Assembly (NCBI GenBank): GCA_009746045.1
Contig: RPFO01002336.1
Coordinates: 1-43,397, forward strand
Source: Mesostigma viride
Lineage: Eukaryota > Streptophyta > Mesostigmatophyceae > Mesostigmatales > Mesostigmataceae
Length of the DNA: 43,397 bases
Direction of reading: 5' to 3'
Shown: piece after piece, positions 35,456 to 42,854 of the stretch
How the letters are laid out: each line of letters opens with the position of its first letter
Position numbering within the stretch: position 1 is the first letter of the stretch
Made by a program: the position numbers and the translations under genes
The notes under the pieces: model-generated
Told to the model about the DNA's origin: nothing
Databases searched by the model: none
What the model saw: only the letters and a program-made list of their open reading frames with translations

Positions 35456-37825
35456 TCACACGCCGCCCGCCTCCTCCTCGTCAAAGTTGAAGTCCACGCC
35501 GTAGAGCCAGATGGCCCGCTTGCGAGTGTTGGAGTTGCGCGGGTAGTTCTTCCAGGTCCTGTCCTTGACCACGCGGATGTTGAACTCCGCGAAGATGTAC
35601 TTGTAGTAGTCCTCGTCCATGTTGGTCTTGCGCTTGTCCCGCGCCCCCGCCCACTCGGTGAACTTCTTCTCGAACAGGTCCCAGGGCATGTAGCACTCCT
35701 CCCCGCGCTCGACCCAGGACACGGAGTTGAGGAAGGTGATGAGCAGGCTGGAGCTCTCGGCGGCCTGCCTGCGCCACTCGGTGAACTGGGGGTCGATGTA
35801 CTTGTGCACCGACCGGCTGCCGACGGCCCGCACCAGCGCCCTGTACGCGCGGTTGCCCTTCACGATGATGGCCGCGACGTTGGCCTTCATCCGGTGGGCC
35901 AGCGTGGCGTCGGGCTCCTCGGGCTTCTTGTCGAACGGGAAGAGCACGAGGCGGCGGCTGATCTGGCTGGCGTTGTCCGAGGTCCAGAACATCTTGTTCC
36001 CGGCGGCCAGCAGGGGGGGGCGCCAGTCCTCGGTGATGGGGTCGCCGTGCTTGACGGCCATGGAGATGCGCTCCCCGCTGACCATGGACAGCCAGTCGCT
36101 CTGGGTGAGCTTGAACCGCTCGTCGATCTCCACGGTGATGTTGGCGTACTTGTCCTTGAGCTTGGACAGTCCGAACATGCTCTCGATGTTGTTGGACAGC
36201 ACGCCCACCTCCGGCCCGTAGATGAGGTTCATGATGTTGATGAGCGTGGACTTGCCCGACCCCGCCATGCCCTTGAGGAAGACCATGACCTCGAACATGT
36301 CCAGCTCCTTGAGGTTGTAGAGCATGCGACCGATCGCGAGTGCCCAGAAGGTCTTCTGCACGTTGCGCGAGTAGCCCTGGAACTCCAGTACGGTGGACAC
36401 CGGCTCGCAGGGGATGTCGACCCACTCTCCGTCCTCGAACTCGCCCCGGAACGCGCCCTCCTCGAAGAACTCGGGGGGCACATGGGCATCCGGAAAGTAC
36501 CGGCACGCCCCCACGTCGCTGGGGAGCTTGCGCGGGCCGTCGTAGGGGAAGAACTCGTCCGTGTCGGCGCGGTATATGCCGTTGCGGAAGGCGAACACGT
36601 GGCGGTCCTTGGGGCGGACGGGGAAGGCGGCCGGCGCCGACTCCATGATGTGCTCGGTGGCCTTCTTGCACGTGCTGCCATCCCTCTGGCAGATCTTCCA
36701 CGGGATGGGGTACTCCGGACTGGTCATCTCGCGCACCCACTTCTTGATGGTGGTTACCTTCTTCCAGTAGTGGGTGTCGTGGCCCTCGGGCGTGAACTCG
36801 CGGACGTAGACCCCGTCGTCGCTGTCCTCCTCCCCCTTCCTGTAGCCCATGTGGTGCCAGTGTGCTGTGAGGATGACCATGAGCCTGTGCAGATCGTTGA
36901 GCTCGGCGCTCCCGTGGGAGAGCCGCACGATCAGCTTGGAGAGGAGCAGGCTCTCCCTCTCCCTCTGGGGCAGCCGGGCCTCGAGGATGCAGCAGACCGC
37001 CTCACGCATGGTGAAGACGCGCCCCACGGCATCGGTGACATCACCCACGAGTTCGGTGGGTCCCACCTCCTCCATCTGCGCGACGAGGCCGTGCAGCCTT
37101 GACATGACCGCCAGGTTGCTCTTGTTGAGGGCCTCGTAGACGAGCGGGACGGAGTCGCAGCAGTTCACGTACTTCCAGCAGGTGGCGTGGCGCGCGTCGT
37201 CGTCCTCGTCGCCGAAGGGGTTGAGCTCTGGCTTGTACAGCTTGAAGATGTCCTCCATGATGCACGCGGGGTGGGCCTCCACGATGCCGACCTTGAGCAT
37301 GCGCGCGATTTCCATGATCCGCTCCTCCGAGAAGGTCTTGCAGTCGGTGATGAAGGTGATCATCCCCTCCGGGTCGGCCAGAAGGTTCCTGAAGGCCTTC
37401 AGGTCGTCGTATCCCGCCGGCTGCGACCCAATACTAGGAGCTCCAGCTGCTCCATCCACTCCACCATCACCAGCAGCCTCCTCCTCCTCCTCCTCCTCCT
37501 CTGGAGGTGGTGTGGGGCCCTCCTCCTCCTCCTCCATATCCTCCTCCTCCTCATCATCATCATCTGGGAACACAGTGGCAGGGTTGGGCATGACAGGAGG
37601 GTGGTCCACATGCTGATCATCAATAAATCCCCTGTCTTGCGAGTTTTCCGGCGAAAAATCCTCACTCTCCTCCCCTCCCTTGTTGCCCTCCTCATCAGAT
37701 GACTCCTCAGCAGCATCATCCACAAACTTTGACTTTTTGGATGCCCTGCCCTCCATGGTGGGGGAGGAGGGGCTGTCACCTGCACCCCTGGATTGGTGAT
37801 GTGACAGCTTCTTCTTTCCAGCCAT
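35456..37825 (-). CDS. D5-like superfamily 3 replicative helicase
   Basis: An intact 789-residue protein. Residues 1-145 are disordered and very acidic, with Glu runs and basic patches (ASKKSKF). The central region (about 340-500) is the D5_N-like domain: FPVRPKDRHVFAFRNGIY and EFQGYSRNVQKTFWALAIGR. The ATPase has Walker A GMAGSGKSTLIN (about 518-529), Walker B ITVEIDERF (about 564), sensor LLAAGNKMF (about 605) and RRLVLFPF. This is the vaccinia D5-type hexameric helicase of nucleocytoplasmic large DNA viruses. No primase motifs are seen in the N-terminus; the primase is a separate gene at 12930. A ~580-base intergenic region with spaced repeats lies upstream. Confidence 0.92.
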   Translation of the reverse strand: MAGKKKLSHHQSRGAGDSPSSPTMEGRASKKSKFVDDAAEESSDEEGNKGGEESEDFSPENSQDRGFIDDQHVDHPPVMPNPATVFPDDDDEEEEDMEEEEEGPTPPPEEEEEEEEAAGDGGVDGAAGAPSIGSQPAGYDDLKAFRNLLADPEGMITFITDCKTFSEERIMEIARMLKVGIVEAHPACIMEDIFKLYKPELNPFGDEDDDARHATCWKYVNCCDSVPLVYEALNKSNLAVMSRLHGLVAQMEEVGPTELVGDVTDAVGRVFTMREAVCCILEARLPQRERESLLLSKLIVRLSHGSAELNDLHRLMVILTAHWHHMGYRKGEEDSDDGVYVREFTPEGHDTHYWKKVTTIKKWVREMTSPEYPIPWKICQRDGSTCKKATEHIMESAPAAFPVRPKDRHVFAFRNGIYRADTDEFFPYDGPRKLPSDVGACRYFPDAHVPPEFFEEGAFRGEFEDGEWVDIPCEPVSTVLEFQGYSRNVQKTFWALAIGRMLYNLKELDMFEVMVFLKGMAGSGKSTLINIMNLIYGPEVGVLSNNIESMFGLSKLKDKYANITVEIDERFKLTQSDWLSMVSGERISMAVKHGDPITEDWRPPLLAAGNKMFWTSDNASQISRRLVLFPFDKKPEEPDATLAHRMKANVAAIIVKGNRAYRALVRAVGSRSVHKYIDPQFTEWRRQAAESSSLLITFLNSVSWVERGEECYMPWDLFEKKFTEWAGARDKRKTNMDEDYYKYIFAEFNIRVVKDRTWKNYPRNSNTRKRAIWLYGVDFNFDEEEAGGV

Positions 37826-38114
37826 GGTTTTCTATGTAGTGGACACAGAAAAACCTGGCCCTTTTAGTCGAACACCGGCCGAGATGCGAAAATCACATGG
37901 TAACAAGGTGCATTCTTGCCACTGGTTGGGAGGTGCCATGAGGCTTTCAGCTTGTGAGAGATGGCCAGGTGGGGGGCAAATTTCCCATAAATCCTCGTAG
38001 CTCCGGCGTGAACGCGGTATCCTGCCGGTTGTGCGGGGGTGGCCGCGCGCAAACGGCGCAAATCCCGCCACAGCGCCTCGTTTGTGGCCCAGATTTGCCG
38101 GCGAACTCGCGGGA

Positions 38115-38366
38115 AACTTTCGGTAACCGCCGGCACCGCGGCACGCGTTCCGGACTGGCGGGAAACTTGAGGGAACTCCGACGCCGCGCCCCATGCATGC
38201 ACGCACCGTGCTGTCGGCCAACTTCTGGTAACTCCACGGGACTGCCCCCCGCGCCACGGAATCCTGGCAGAATTTTAATAACTCCCCGGCAAAGGCCCGA
38301 TAGCCATGGAGTCTCGGCCGACTTTTCGTAACCTGCCGCCGACCCTGCATTTTTCTGATAACCGCC
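38115..38366. promoter_or_regulatory. Six spaced AACTT-N3-4-GTAACTCC-type repeats between divergent genes
   Basis: Imperfect copies start at 38115 (AACTTTCGGTAACCGCC), 38164 (AACTTGAGGGAACTCCG), 38221 (ACTTCTGGTAACTCCA), 38271 (AATTTTAATAACTCCCC), 38321 (ACTTTTCGTAACCTGCC) and 38349 (ATTTTTCTGATAACCGCC). The first five are 49-57 bases apart. They lie in the gene-poor region (37826-38401) between the D5 helicase and the plus-strand gene at 38402, each flanked by GC-rich CGGC/GCCG. They could be operators, a promoter array or a replication origin. Confidence 0.5.
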
Positions 38367-38401
38367 GCGTCTCTCCCGCGCCTGCCGCTAACGCCGGCAA
38401 C

Positions 38402-38758
38402 ATGAAAAAAAGTATGCCCCCTACTATAGATGCCATGGACAAGGCTTTTGCCACAGATTCACTCACCTCAGCTACCTTCCTATTTTCCCAGCTGCTACCC
38501 TTTGTGTTGCTCTCAGATTTTAAGGCTGACAGCACCCCAGTGAAGGCCTTGGTCATTTTCTCAGGTGCCCACAGAGCCACATCCAAGCTTGACATAGCAG
38601 TGCTGGTGACTGGGGTGTATTTCCTTGTGCTATCCATCCTTCCTGACCTGGTAGCAGCAGCTGGCAAGGATGCAGCATCCAAGCAAGGGGGGGAGGCAGC
38701 AGGAAGTGGCAGAGGCAGGGAAGAGGCTAGAAGATCTTCCACAAGAAGTGCTCAATGA
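38402..38758 (+). CDS. Two-segment membrane protein
   Basis: 118 residues from ATG 38402: MKKSMPPTIDAMDKAFATDS. Hydrophobic segments are at about residues 25-40 (TFLFSQLLPFVLL) and 63-84 (LDIAVLVTGVYFLVLSILPD). The Gly/Arg tail overlaps the start of the F-box gene by 89 bases, so the true C-terminus may differ if a base is missing in the seven-G run near 38688. No family is recognised. Confidence 0.5.
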   Translation: MKKSMPPTIDAMDKAFATDSLTSATFLFSQLLPFVLLSDFKADSTPVKALVIFSGAHRATSKLDIAVLVTGVYFLVLSILPDLVAAAGKDAASKQGGEAAGSGRGREEARRSSTRSAQ

Positions 38759-39640
38759 TGTTCTCTCCAAGATGCCCCTGCAGGATGCTGCCATGACTAT
38801 GGCACTCAACAAGGCCCTCTTCAAAGGGGTCGTGTCGGAGTTTTCGGCCGCGTTTCAGTTGATCAAGTGCATGTCTCACCCGCTCATGGGGAGGGATGAG
38901 AGCAGTTTCAGGGCCTACCAGGGTGGGGTGGTGAGGCGTTTGAAGGAAACCATCAAGAGCGTGCTCCACCTGGCTGAGAGGAAGACCCCCACCTCTTTCC
39001 TGGTCAACGACAGGAGATTCATCCGCGTGGAGAAGGCCTTTCTGGAGCTGAAGAGTGTCCTGGAGTGGATGTTTCCTTGCGGCCCGGGCGCCAACGAGGT
39101 CGCATTCACCCTCTTTGGCTCCAAGGGGAGTACCCACACCCTCACCCTCCCCACGCAGCTGGGCTGCTCCCCCCTCCCCTCGCGTGCCAGGGCGCCAACC
39201 AGCTCGCCACCATTCTGAACGCGGGGTTTCGCGCCAACAGGCGTGTGATCGCCCCTGTGGGGTACGGCTGCGTGTACATGCCCGCTCGGCTGATGGAGGA
39301 TGCGAGCTCGCATCTCGGCCCTCTCATCATCTTGTTCTCTCTCGACAGCTTGGGAAACATGTGGGGGTTCAAGTACGACTTCAAGCGATGGCGGTACACC
39401 CAGACCATCCTGGTGGCGATGAAGGATGGCACGGTGTACAAAACGGCCGGGTGGACGTCGGGCATGGAGAAACAGATGGAGCGCATGGCCGCCAACCCGC
39501 GCGAGTGCCTCCACAGCTGGATGAGGAGCAACTGCTGCGTGTTCTGCCTACGCACGTTGACGTACATCTACGACGTGTTCCACGGGTTCGGCGGCAACTG
39601 CGGCAGGCGCTACGGGCTCGACGCGGTCATGGGCGAGTGA
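38670..39640 (+). CDS. F-box protein, one apparent frameshift
   Basis: MQHPSKGGRQQEVAEAGKRL leads to LEDLPQEVLNDVLSKMPLQD and AAMTMALNKALF, an F-box that would recruit host SCF ubiquitin ligase. At the six-C run 39169-39174 one base is missing; restored, QLGCSPP continues as PLACQGANQLATILNAGFRA and ends YGLDAVMGE at 39640, about 323 residues. The C-terminal domain (GYGCVYMPARLMEDASSHLG; FKYDFKRWRYTQTILVAMKD) is probably the substrate-binding part; its target is unknown. F-box proteins are common in large DNA viruses. Confidence 0.65.
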
Positions 39641-39851
39641 GGTATCGAGTGACGCGGGTGTCCACCTCCAGGAGCAGATGGAGCAGCTCCCCGACGAGGA
39701 GTAGCAGTAGGAACTTGACGGCCATGTCGCGCAGGTTCACGGCCCTTCGTTTGTAGGCGCTGTACCCCGCGGCCACCGCTAGGGTGGCGAGGACGTCGAA
39801 TAAGGCGATCCCAAACATACGTGCGGATCTCAACCAGGCGATTGTGTCCAT
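39627..39851 (-). CDS. Small membrane protein
   Basis: 74 residues, MDTIAWLRSARMFGIALFDV..., with two hydrophobic stretches (about residues 11-29 and 43-61, AVKFLLLLLVGELLHLLLE). Its 3' end overlaps that of the F-box gene by 14 bases. The start region overlaps the 3' end of the gene at 39830. No family is recognised. Confidence 0.55.
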   Translation of the reverse strand: MDTIAWLRSARMFGIALFDVLATLAVAAGYSAYKRRAVNLRDMAVKFLLLLLVGELLHLLLEVDTRVTRYLTRP

Positions 39852-40039
39852 GTCTGTTTGTCTTTAATGAGTGCATTTATTAATTTTGGAATGACAACTT
39901 GGTTTAATTCAAACACTTTGCACGAATCGGCAATCTCGTTTTCGCCCTCCAGGGCCTGTACCATCAACGCGATGTCTAGCGGACTCAGCGCATCGTTACG
40001 CGGAAGTACCCTCTTATCTCGCGAGACGCAGGCACCCAT
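39830..40039 (-). CDS. Small protein with N-myristoylation-type start
   Basis: 69 residues starting MGACVSRDKRVLPRNDALSP. Gly2 and Ser6 fit an N-myristoylation signal, and Cys4 could be palmitoylated, so membrane-inner-face attachment is plausible. The remainder is helical (LNQVVIPKLINALIKDK). TATATGGTAG ends right at the ATG. The function is unknown. Confidence 0.55.
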   Translation of the reverse strand: MGACVSRDKRVLPRNDALSPLDIALMVQALEGENEIADSCKVFELNQVVIPKLINALIKDKQTWTQSPG

Positions 40040-40064
40040 CTACCATATAGGAAAGCACGCAGAA

Positions 40065-41102
40065 TTATATATCGCTACGAATGTGCAGGCTGGGCTCGTT
40101 GAACAGGCGCACGATCCACTCGTGGTTGGCGTACGAGGCACACGCGGGCCAGGCTATATTGCTCCACTTCAGGGAGCAAAATGCCAGCTTGCCGGCGTTC
40201 TCGTTTTTCATCATCTGAAAAGCACGCTCCAGCCGCCTCTTGTAGATGTCTGCCAGGCAGCGGAAGTGTTCCACCCTCTCATCCACCCAGGCGTCAATAG
40301 GACCCATCCCGGTCCTCCTGCACGAGTAGTCCCCCCTCGCGGCACGAGTGATCTGGGGGAATCGCAACCCGGTCGGCATCATGGCGGGCATGAGCTCGTG
40401 GTGGGATCCCCGTACGCGCGGGTTGATGTAGGTCGCGTTGGTCTCCGCAAACCAGAAGCGGATGGCGTCCCCCCTCCGGTCCGCGGCTCTCTTGTACAGA
40501 TGCAGGAACAGGCGCAAGTTTTGCTTATCGTAAGCAAAGTCCCGGAAGAGGATCAACGTGAGGGTCAGGAATGTGACGGCGTTCTCAATCCCGAACGCGT
40601 TGCCGAAGAGCCAGTAGGCCCTCATCGTGGGGTGGTTCTTGCTGGCGGAGTCGCCATGGATGAGCATCAGCACCGCCCGCGTCAGGTGGTCGTACCACTC
40701 CCAGGACCTCGTGTCGAATTGAGCGATCGGGAAAAGCATTTCCACCGCGAGCGTGTGGTCCTTTGTCCACCCCTCGGGGGTTATGGCCGCGGGCTTCATG
40801 GCGTGCACGAAAGAGATGACCCTGTCCTCGTGCGCGCTCCCCCCGTACTCCATCACGACGTTTCTCATGGCCCTGAAGGCCTGTATGAACCGGTTCGCGT
40901 CGTGCGATGAAGCGACGACCGAACTGTACAAGGGCGCCAGGCGGGCACGGAGACTCAGGCTCTTGGCATCCAAGTCGCCCTCCAGCCCCTTCAGTGCAGC
41001 ACGGTAGTCCGCGTCCCCCTTCATGGCGAACCGCAGCCTCTCCAGGTCGCTCGCGTCCAGGTGGTCCGCGACCAGCGACCAGGGCAGCGGGTCGTCGGTC
41101 AT
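40065..41102 (-). CDS. F-box-like hypothetical protein
   Basis: An intact 345-residue protein. The N-terminus DDPLPWSLVADHLDASDLER, then LRFAMKGDADYRAAL, has the spacing of an F-box. The rest is alpha-helical (LTLTLILFRDFAYDKQNLRL; RVEHFRCLADIYKRRLERAF) without known repeats. It could be a substrate receptor for host ubiquitin ligase; the F-box call is tentative. GCTAG ends 9 bases before the ATG, inside the end of the RING/TRAF gene, which it overlaps by 4 bases. Confidence 0.6.
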   Translation of the reverse strand: MTDDPLPWSLVADHLDASDLERLRFAMKGDADYRAALKGLEGDLDAKSLSLRARLAPLYSSVVASSHDANRFIQAFRAMRNVVMEYGGSAHEDRVISFVHAMKPAAITPEGWTKDHTLAVEMLFPIAQFDTRSWEWYDHLTRAVLMLIHGDSASKNHPTMRAYWLFGNAFGIENAVTFLTLTLILFRDFAYDKQNLRLFLHLYKRAADRRGDAIRFWFAETNATYINPRVRGSHHELMPAMMPTGLRFPQITRAARGDYSCRRTGMGPIDAWVDERVEHFRCLADIYKRRLERAFQMMKNENAGKLAFCSLKWSNIAWPACASYANHEWIVRLFNEPSLHIRSDI

Positions 41103-41977
41103 GATTCGGCACTAGCGTCCTCGGCGGCCCCCCTGGCAAAACGGGGCGGGTTGGGTCCGAACCAGTCGTTGGAGGTGACTTCCTGGTCGTCGCGGCTCAT
41201 ATCCACGGGCGCAGTCTCCGTCGCCGTGTAGGTGACGGTTCGCGCGTCGTCGGCGTTACGGGAGTGACACGGACACGTCGCCTCGTCGTACGGCTCCCCG
41301 CGCCTGCACAAGTCCCATCGCAGCAGGTTGTTCTCGTTGCATGATCTCCAGGCTCCGTACCTCCTCCTGGCCTGCTGGATCACGGACACGCATGGCTCGG
41401 AACTGTACTCGCACGTCCGCTCGTGCTCCTGGATCCACGCGAAGAGTCCCGTGTGGACGCAGCCGTCGCCGTTCAGCGAGAATTTGCAGGGGAAGAACTC
41501 GCAGTTCCTGCGGTGCTCGTCCAGGTTTCTGCGGAGGATCACCTTCTCGCAGCCGAACGAGCGGTTGGGGCACTCCACGCGGACGTAGGCGCACTCGCGG
41601 GCGTGGTTGCGGATCTCGGGATGCAGCCCCGTGAAGTCGCAGCCGTTCGCGGCGTTCGGACAGGTCCTGCGAAGGTTGGCGGTTATGTTGTGAAGGGTCA
41701 CCATGGGCCTGGTCTGATACCTCTGCCACGGTTTGCGGCAGATGATGCACTTTCCAGAAACCGCCGACGCCACGCCCGGGCGGCTCCTCTGCTTCTCGAT
41801 CAGCAGTTTCATGCAGGGCTCACGGCAAATCAGCGACTCGCATTTACGCCCCTCCACCCTCGTCTGGCACTCGATCACAACCGGGTCGTACACCGCGTTC
41901 ATGCAGATGACACACGCCAGGTCCGCCACGTCCACCGACACGGTTCTTTCCACTGTGCCCGAGTCCATCGCGTCCAT
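41099..41977 (-). CDS. RING plus TRAF-type zinc-finger protein
   Basis: The protein has 292 residues from ATG 41977; an in-frame ATG at 42073 adds 32 less natural residues. A RING-like module (LACVICMNAVYDPVVIECQ ... CREPC ... GKCIICRKPW) is followed by TRAF-type fingers: RRTCPNAANGCDFTGLHPEI, VRVECPNRSFGCEKVILRRN, NCEFFPCKFSLNGDGCVHTG. This is the layout of SIAH/TRAF-like E3 ubiquitin ligases, which viruses use to redirect host proteins. With two F-box-type proteins next to it, it forms a ubiquitin-related cluster. No MATH domain is present. Confidence 0.8.
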   Translation of the reverse strand: MDAMDSGTVERTVSVDVADLACVICMNAVYDPVVIECQTRVEGRKCESLICREPCMKLLIEKQRSRPGVASAVSGKCIICRKPWQRYQTRPMVTLHNITANLRRTCPNAANGCDFTGLHPEIRNHARECAYVRVECPNRSFGCEKVILRRNLDEHRRNCEFFPCKFSLNGDGCVHTGLFAWIQEHERTCEYSSEPCVSVIQQARRRYGAWRSCNENNLLRWDLCRRGEPYDEATCPCHSRNADDARTVTYTATETAPVDMSRDDQEVTSNDWFGPNPPRFARGAAEDASAES

Positions 41978-42155
41978 GCCGGTCCTGCACGGGGCGAGGG
42001 TGGAACACGAGGCCTTCTGGCACCCCTTCCACAACGATATAGTCTCGCTGCCCTGGTCCGGCGAGTGGATCAACGCGTACGGAAGCTACTTGGACATCCC
42101 CAGGGAGGCGAGCGGCATCGACTACTTTGTCAGAGACGTGCGCAAGGAGTGGTAA
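41976..42155 (+). CDS. Small hypothetical protein divergent from the RING gene
   Basis: 59 residues starting MPVLHGARVEHEAFWHPFHN, then SGEWINAYGSYLDIPREASG and a charged C-terminus. The composition looks protein-like. If both starts are right, its ATG and that of the minus-strand gene share the palindrome CATG at 41975-41978, leaving no intergenic space. Either this gene or that start choice may therefore be wrong. Confidence 0.35.
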   Translation: MPVLHGARVEHEAFWHPFHNDIVSLPWSGEWINAYGSYLDIPREASGIDYFVRDVRKEW

Positions 42156-42308
42156 GCGCTCAGTCCTCCCCTTCCTCGAGCGGTCGTGGGGGTCGTGGGG
42201 GTCGTGGGGCCGTGGGCGGGCCGTGTGGGGTCGTGTGGGGCAAAAGGGTCCTTACACTTAGTGGGGTAAAAGAAACAAAAAAAACCAAAAGGTGTGGGGG
42301 TTCGAACC

Positions 42309-42354
42309 CGCGTTTCTGTCATCTTCCCAGCTAAGGGTAGCCACTCCGCGCCGG
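42309..42354. repeat. ~46-bp direct repeat, copy 1
   Basis: CGCGTTTCTGTCATCTTCCC, then AG(C/T)(T/A)AAGGGTAGC, then ACTCCGCGC. A second copy starts 76 bases downstream. Copy 1 is preceded by GGGGGTTCGAACCC, which resembles a tRNA T-arm but does not fold into a full tRNA. Confidence 0.75.
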
Positions 42355-42384
42355 TCCGTTCCCGTTAGCCGCGCGCCTCGGTTC

Positions 42385-42430
42385 CGCGTTTCTGTCATCT
42401 TCCCAGTAAAGGGTAGCGACTCCGCGCGCT
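42385..42430. repeat. ~46-bp direct repeat, copy 2
   Basis: Same orientation as 42309-42354 with three mismatches. No gene is evident between 42156 and 42526. The region has GGGTCGTGGGGGTCGTG-type short repeats at 42185-42240 and an AT-rich stretch at 42450-42490. Confidence 0.75.
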
Positions 42431-42526
42431 CCCTCCGCCCGCGGTCGATGCAAATGTTTTGTTTTTTCCCCTTATAAGGGCGATATATACCCACGGAGTG
42501 ATGGGGGGTAGCATTAGGCGCAGCGG

Positions 42527-42849
42527 TCAGTCCTCCCCTTCCTCCTCCCCCTCTTCTTCCTCCTCGTCCATGGCCGCCGCCTCTTCCTCCATCTCGTGCG
42601 CGTGCTGCTCCTTCTTGGATTTGCGGCTCTGCCTCTTCTTCACCCTACGGAGCACCACGTCCTCCAGGTAGACGGGCTCGAACAGCACCTTGAGACACCC
42701 CTGCACCTTGTCACGGTCCCCCTCGAAGAAGCGCAGGAGCCGGTCGTGGTAGTCCTCCACCTTGAGCGCCCTCTTTCTTGTGGTTCTTCACGACCAGTCG
42801 GTCGCGCGGTGCCGGAGATGTTGCATGCGTCCACCCCCGCGCCCACCAT
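42527..42849 (-). CDS. Small charged protein, one apparent frameshift
   Basis: MVGAGVDACNISGTARPTGR from ATG 42849. Near the AAA at 42774-42776 one base is missing, after which ALKVEDYHDRLLRFFEGDRD continues to RRVKKRQSRKSKKEQ and an acidic tail of Glu/Asp, ending at 42527. About 107 residues. The alternating basic and acidic C-terminus suggests a nucleic-acid- or histone-binding protein, but no family is recognised. Confidence 0.45.
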
Positions 42850-42854
42850 GCCCG

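Noticed and set aside
35804-37102. 432-codon plus-strand ORF, and a 419-codon minus-strand frame at 35481-36740
   Set aside because: Shadows of the D5 helicase, which has all helicase motifs in its own frame.
42290-42360. Possible tRNA gene at GGGTTCGAACCC
   Set aside because: The T-arm-like piece lacks a matching acceptor stem, D arm and 7-base anticodon loop on either strand.
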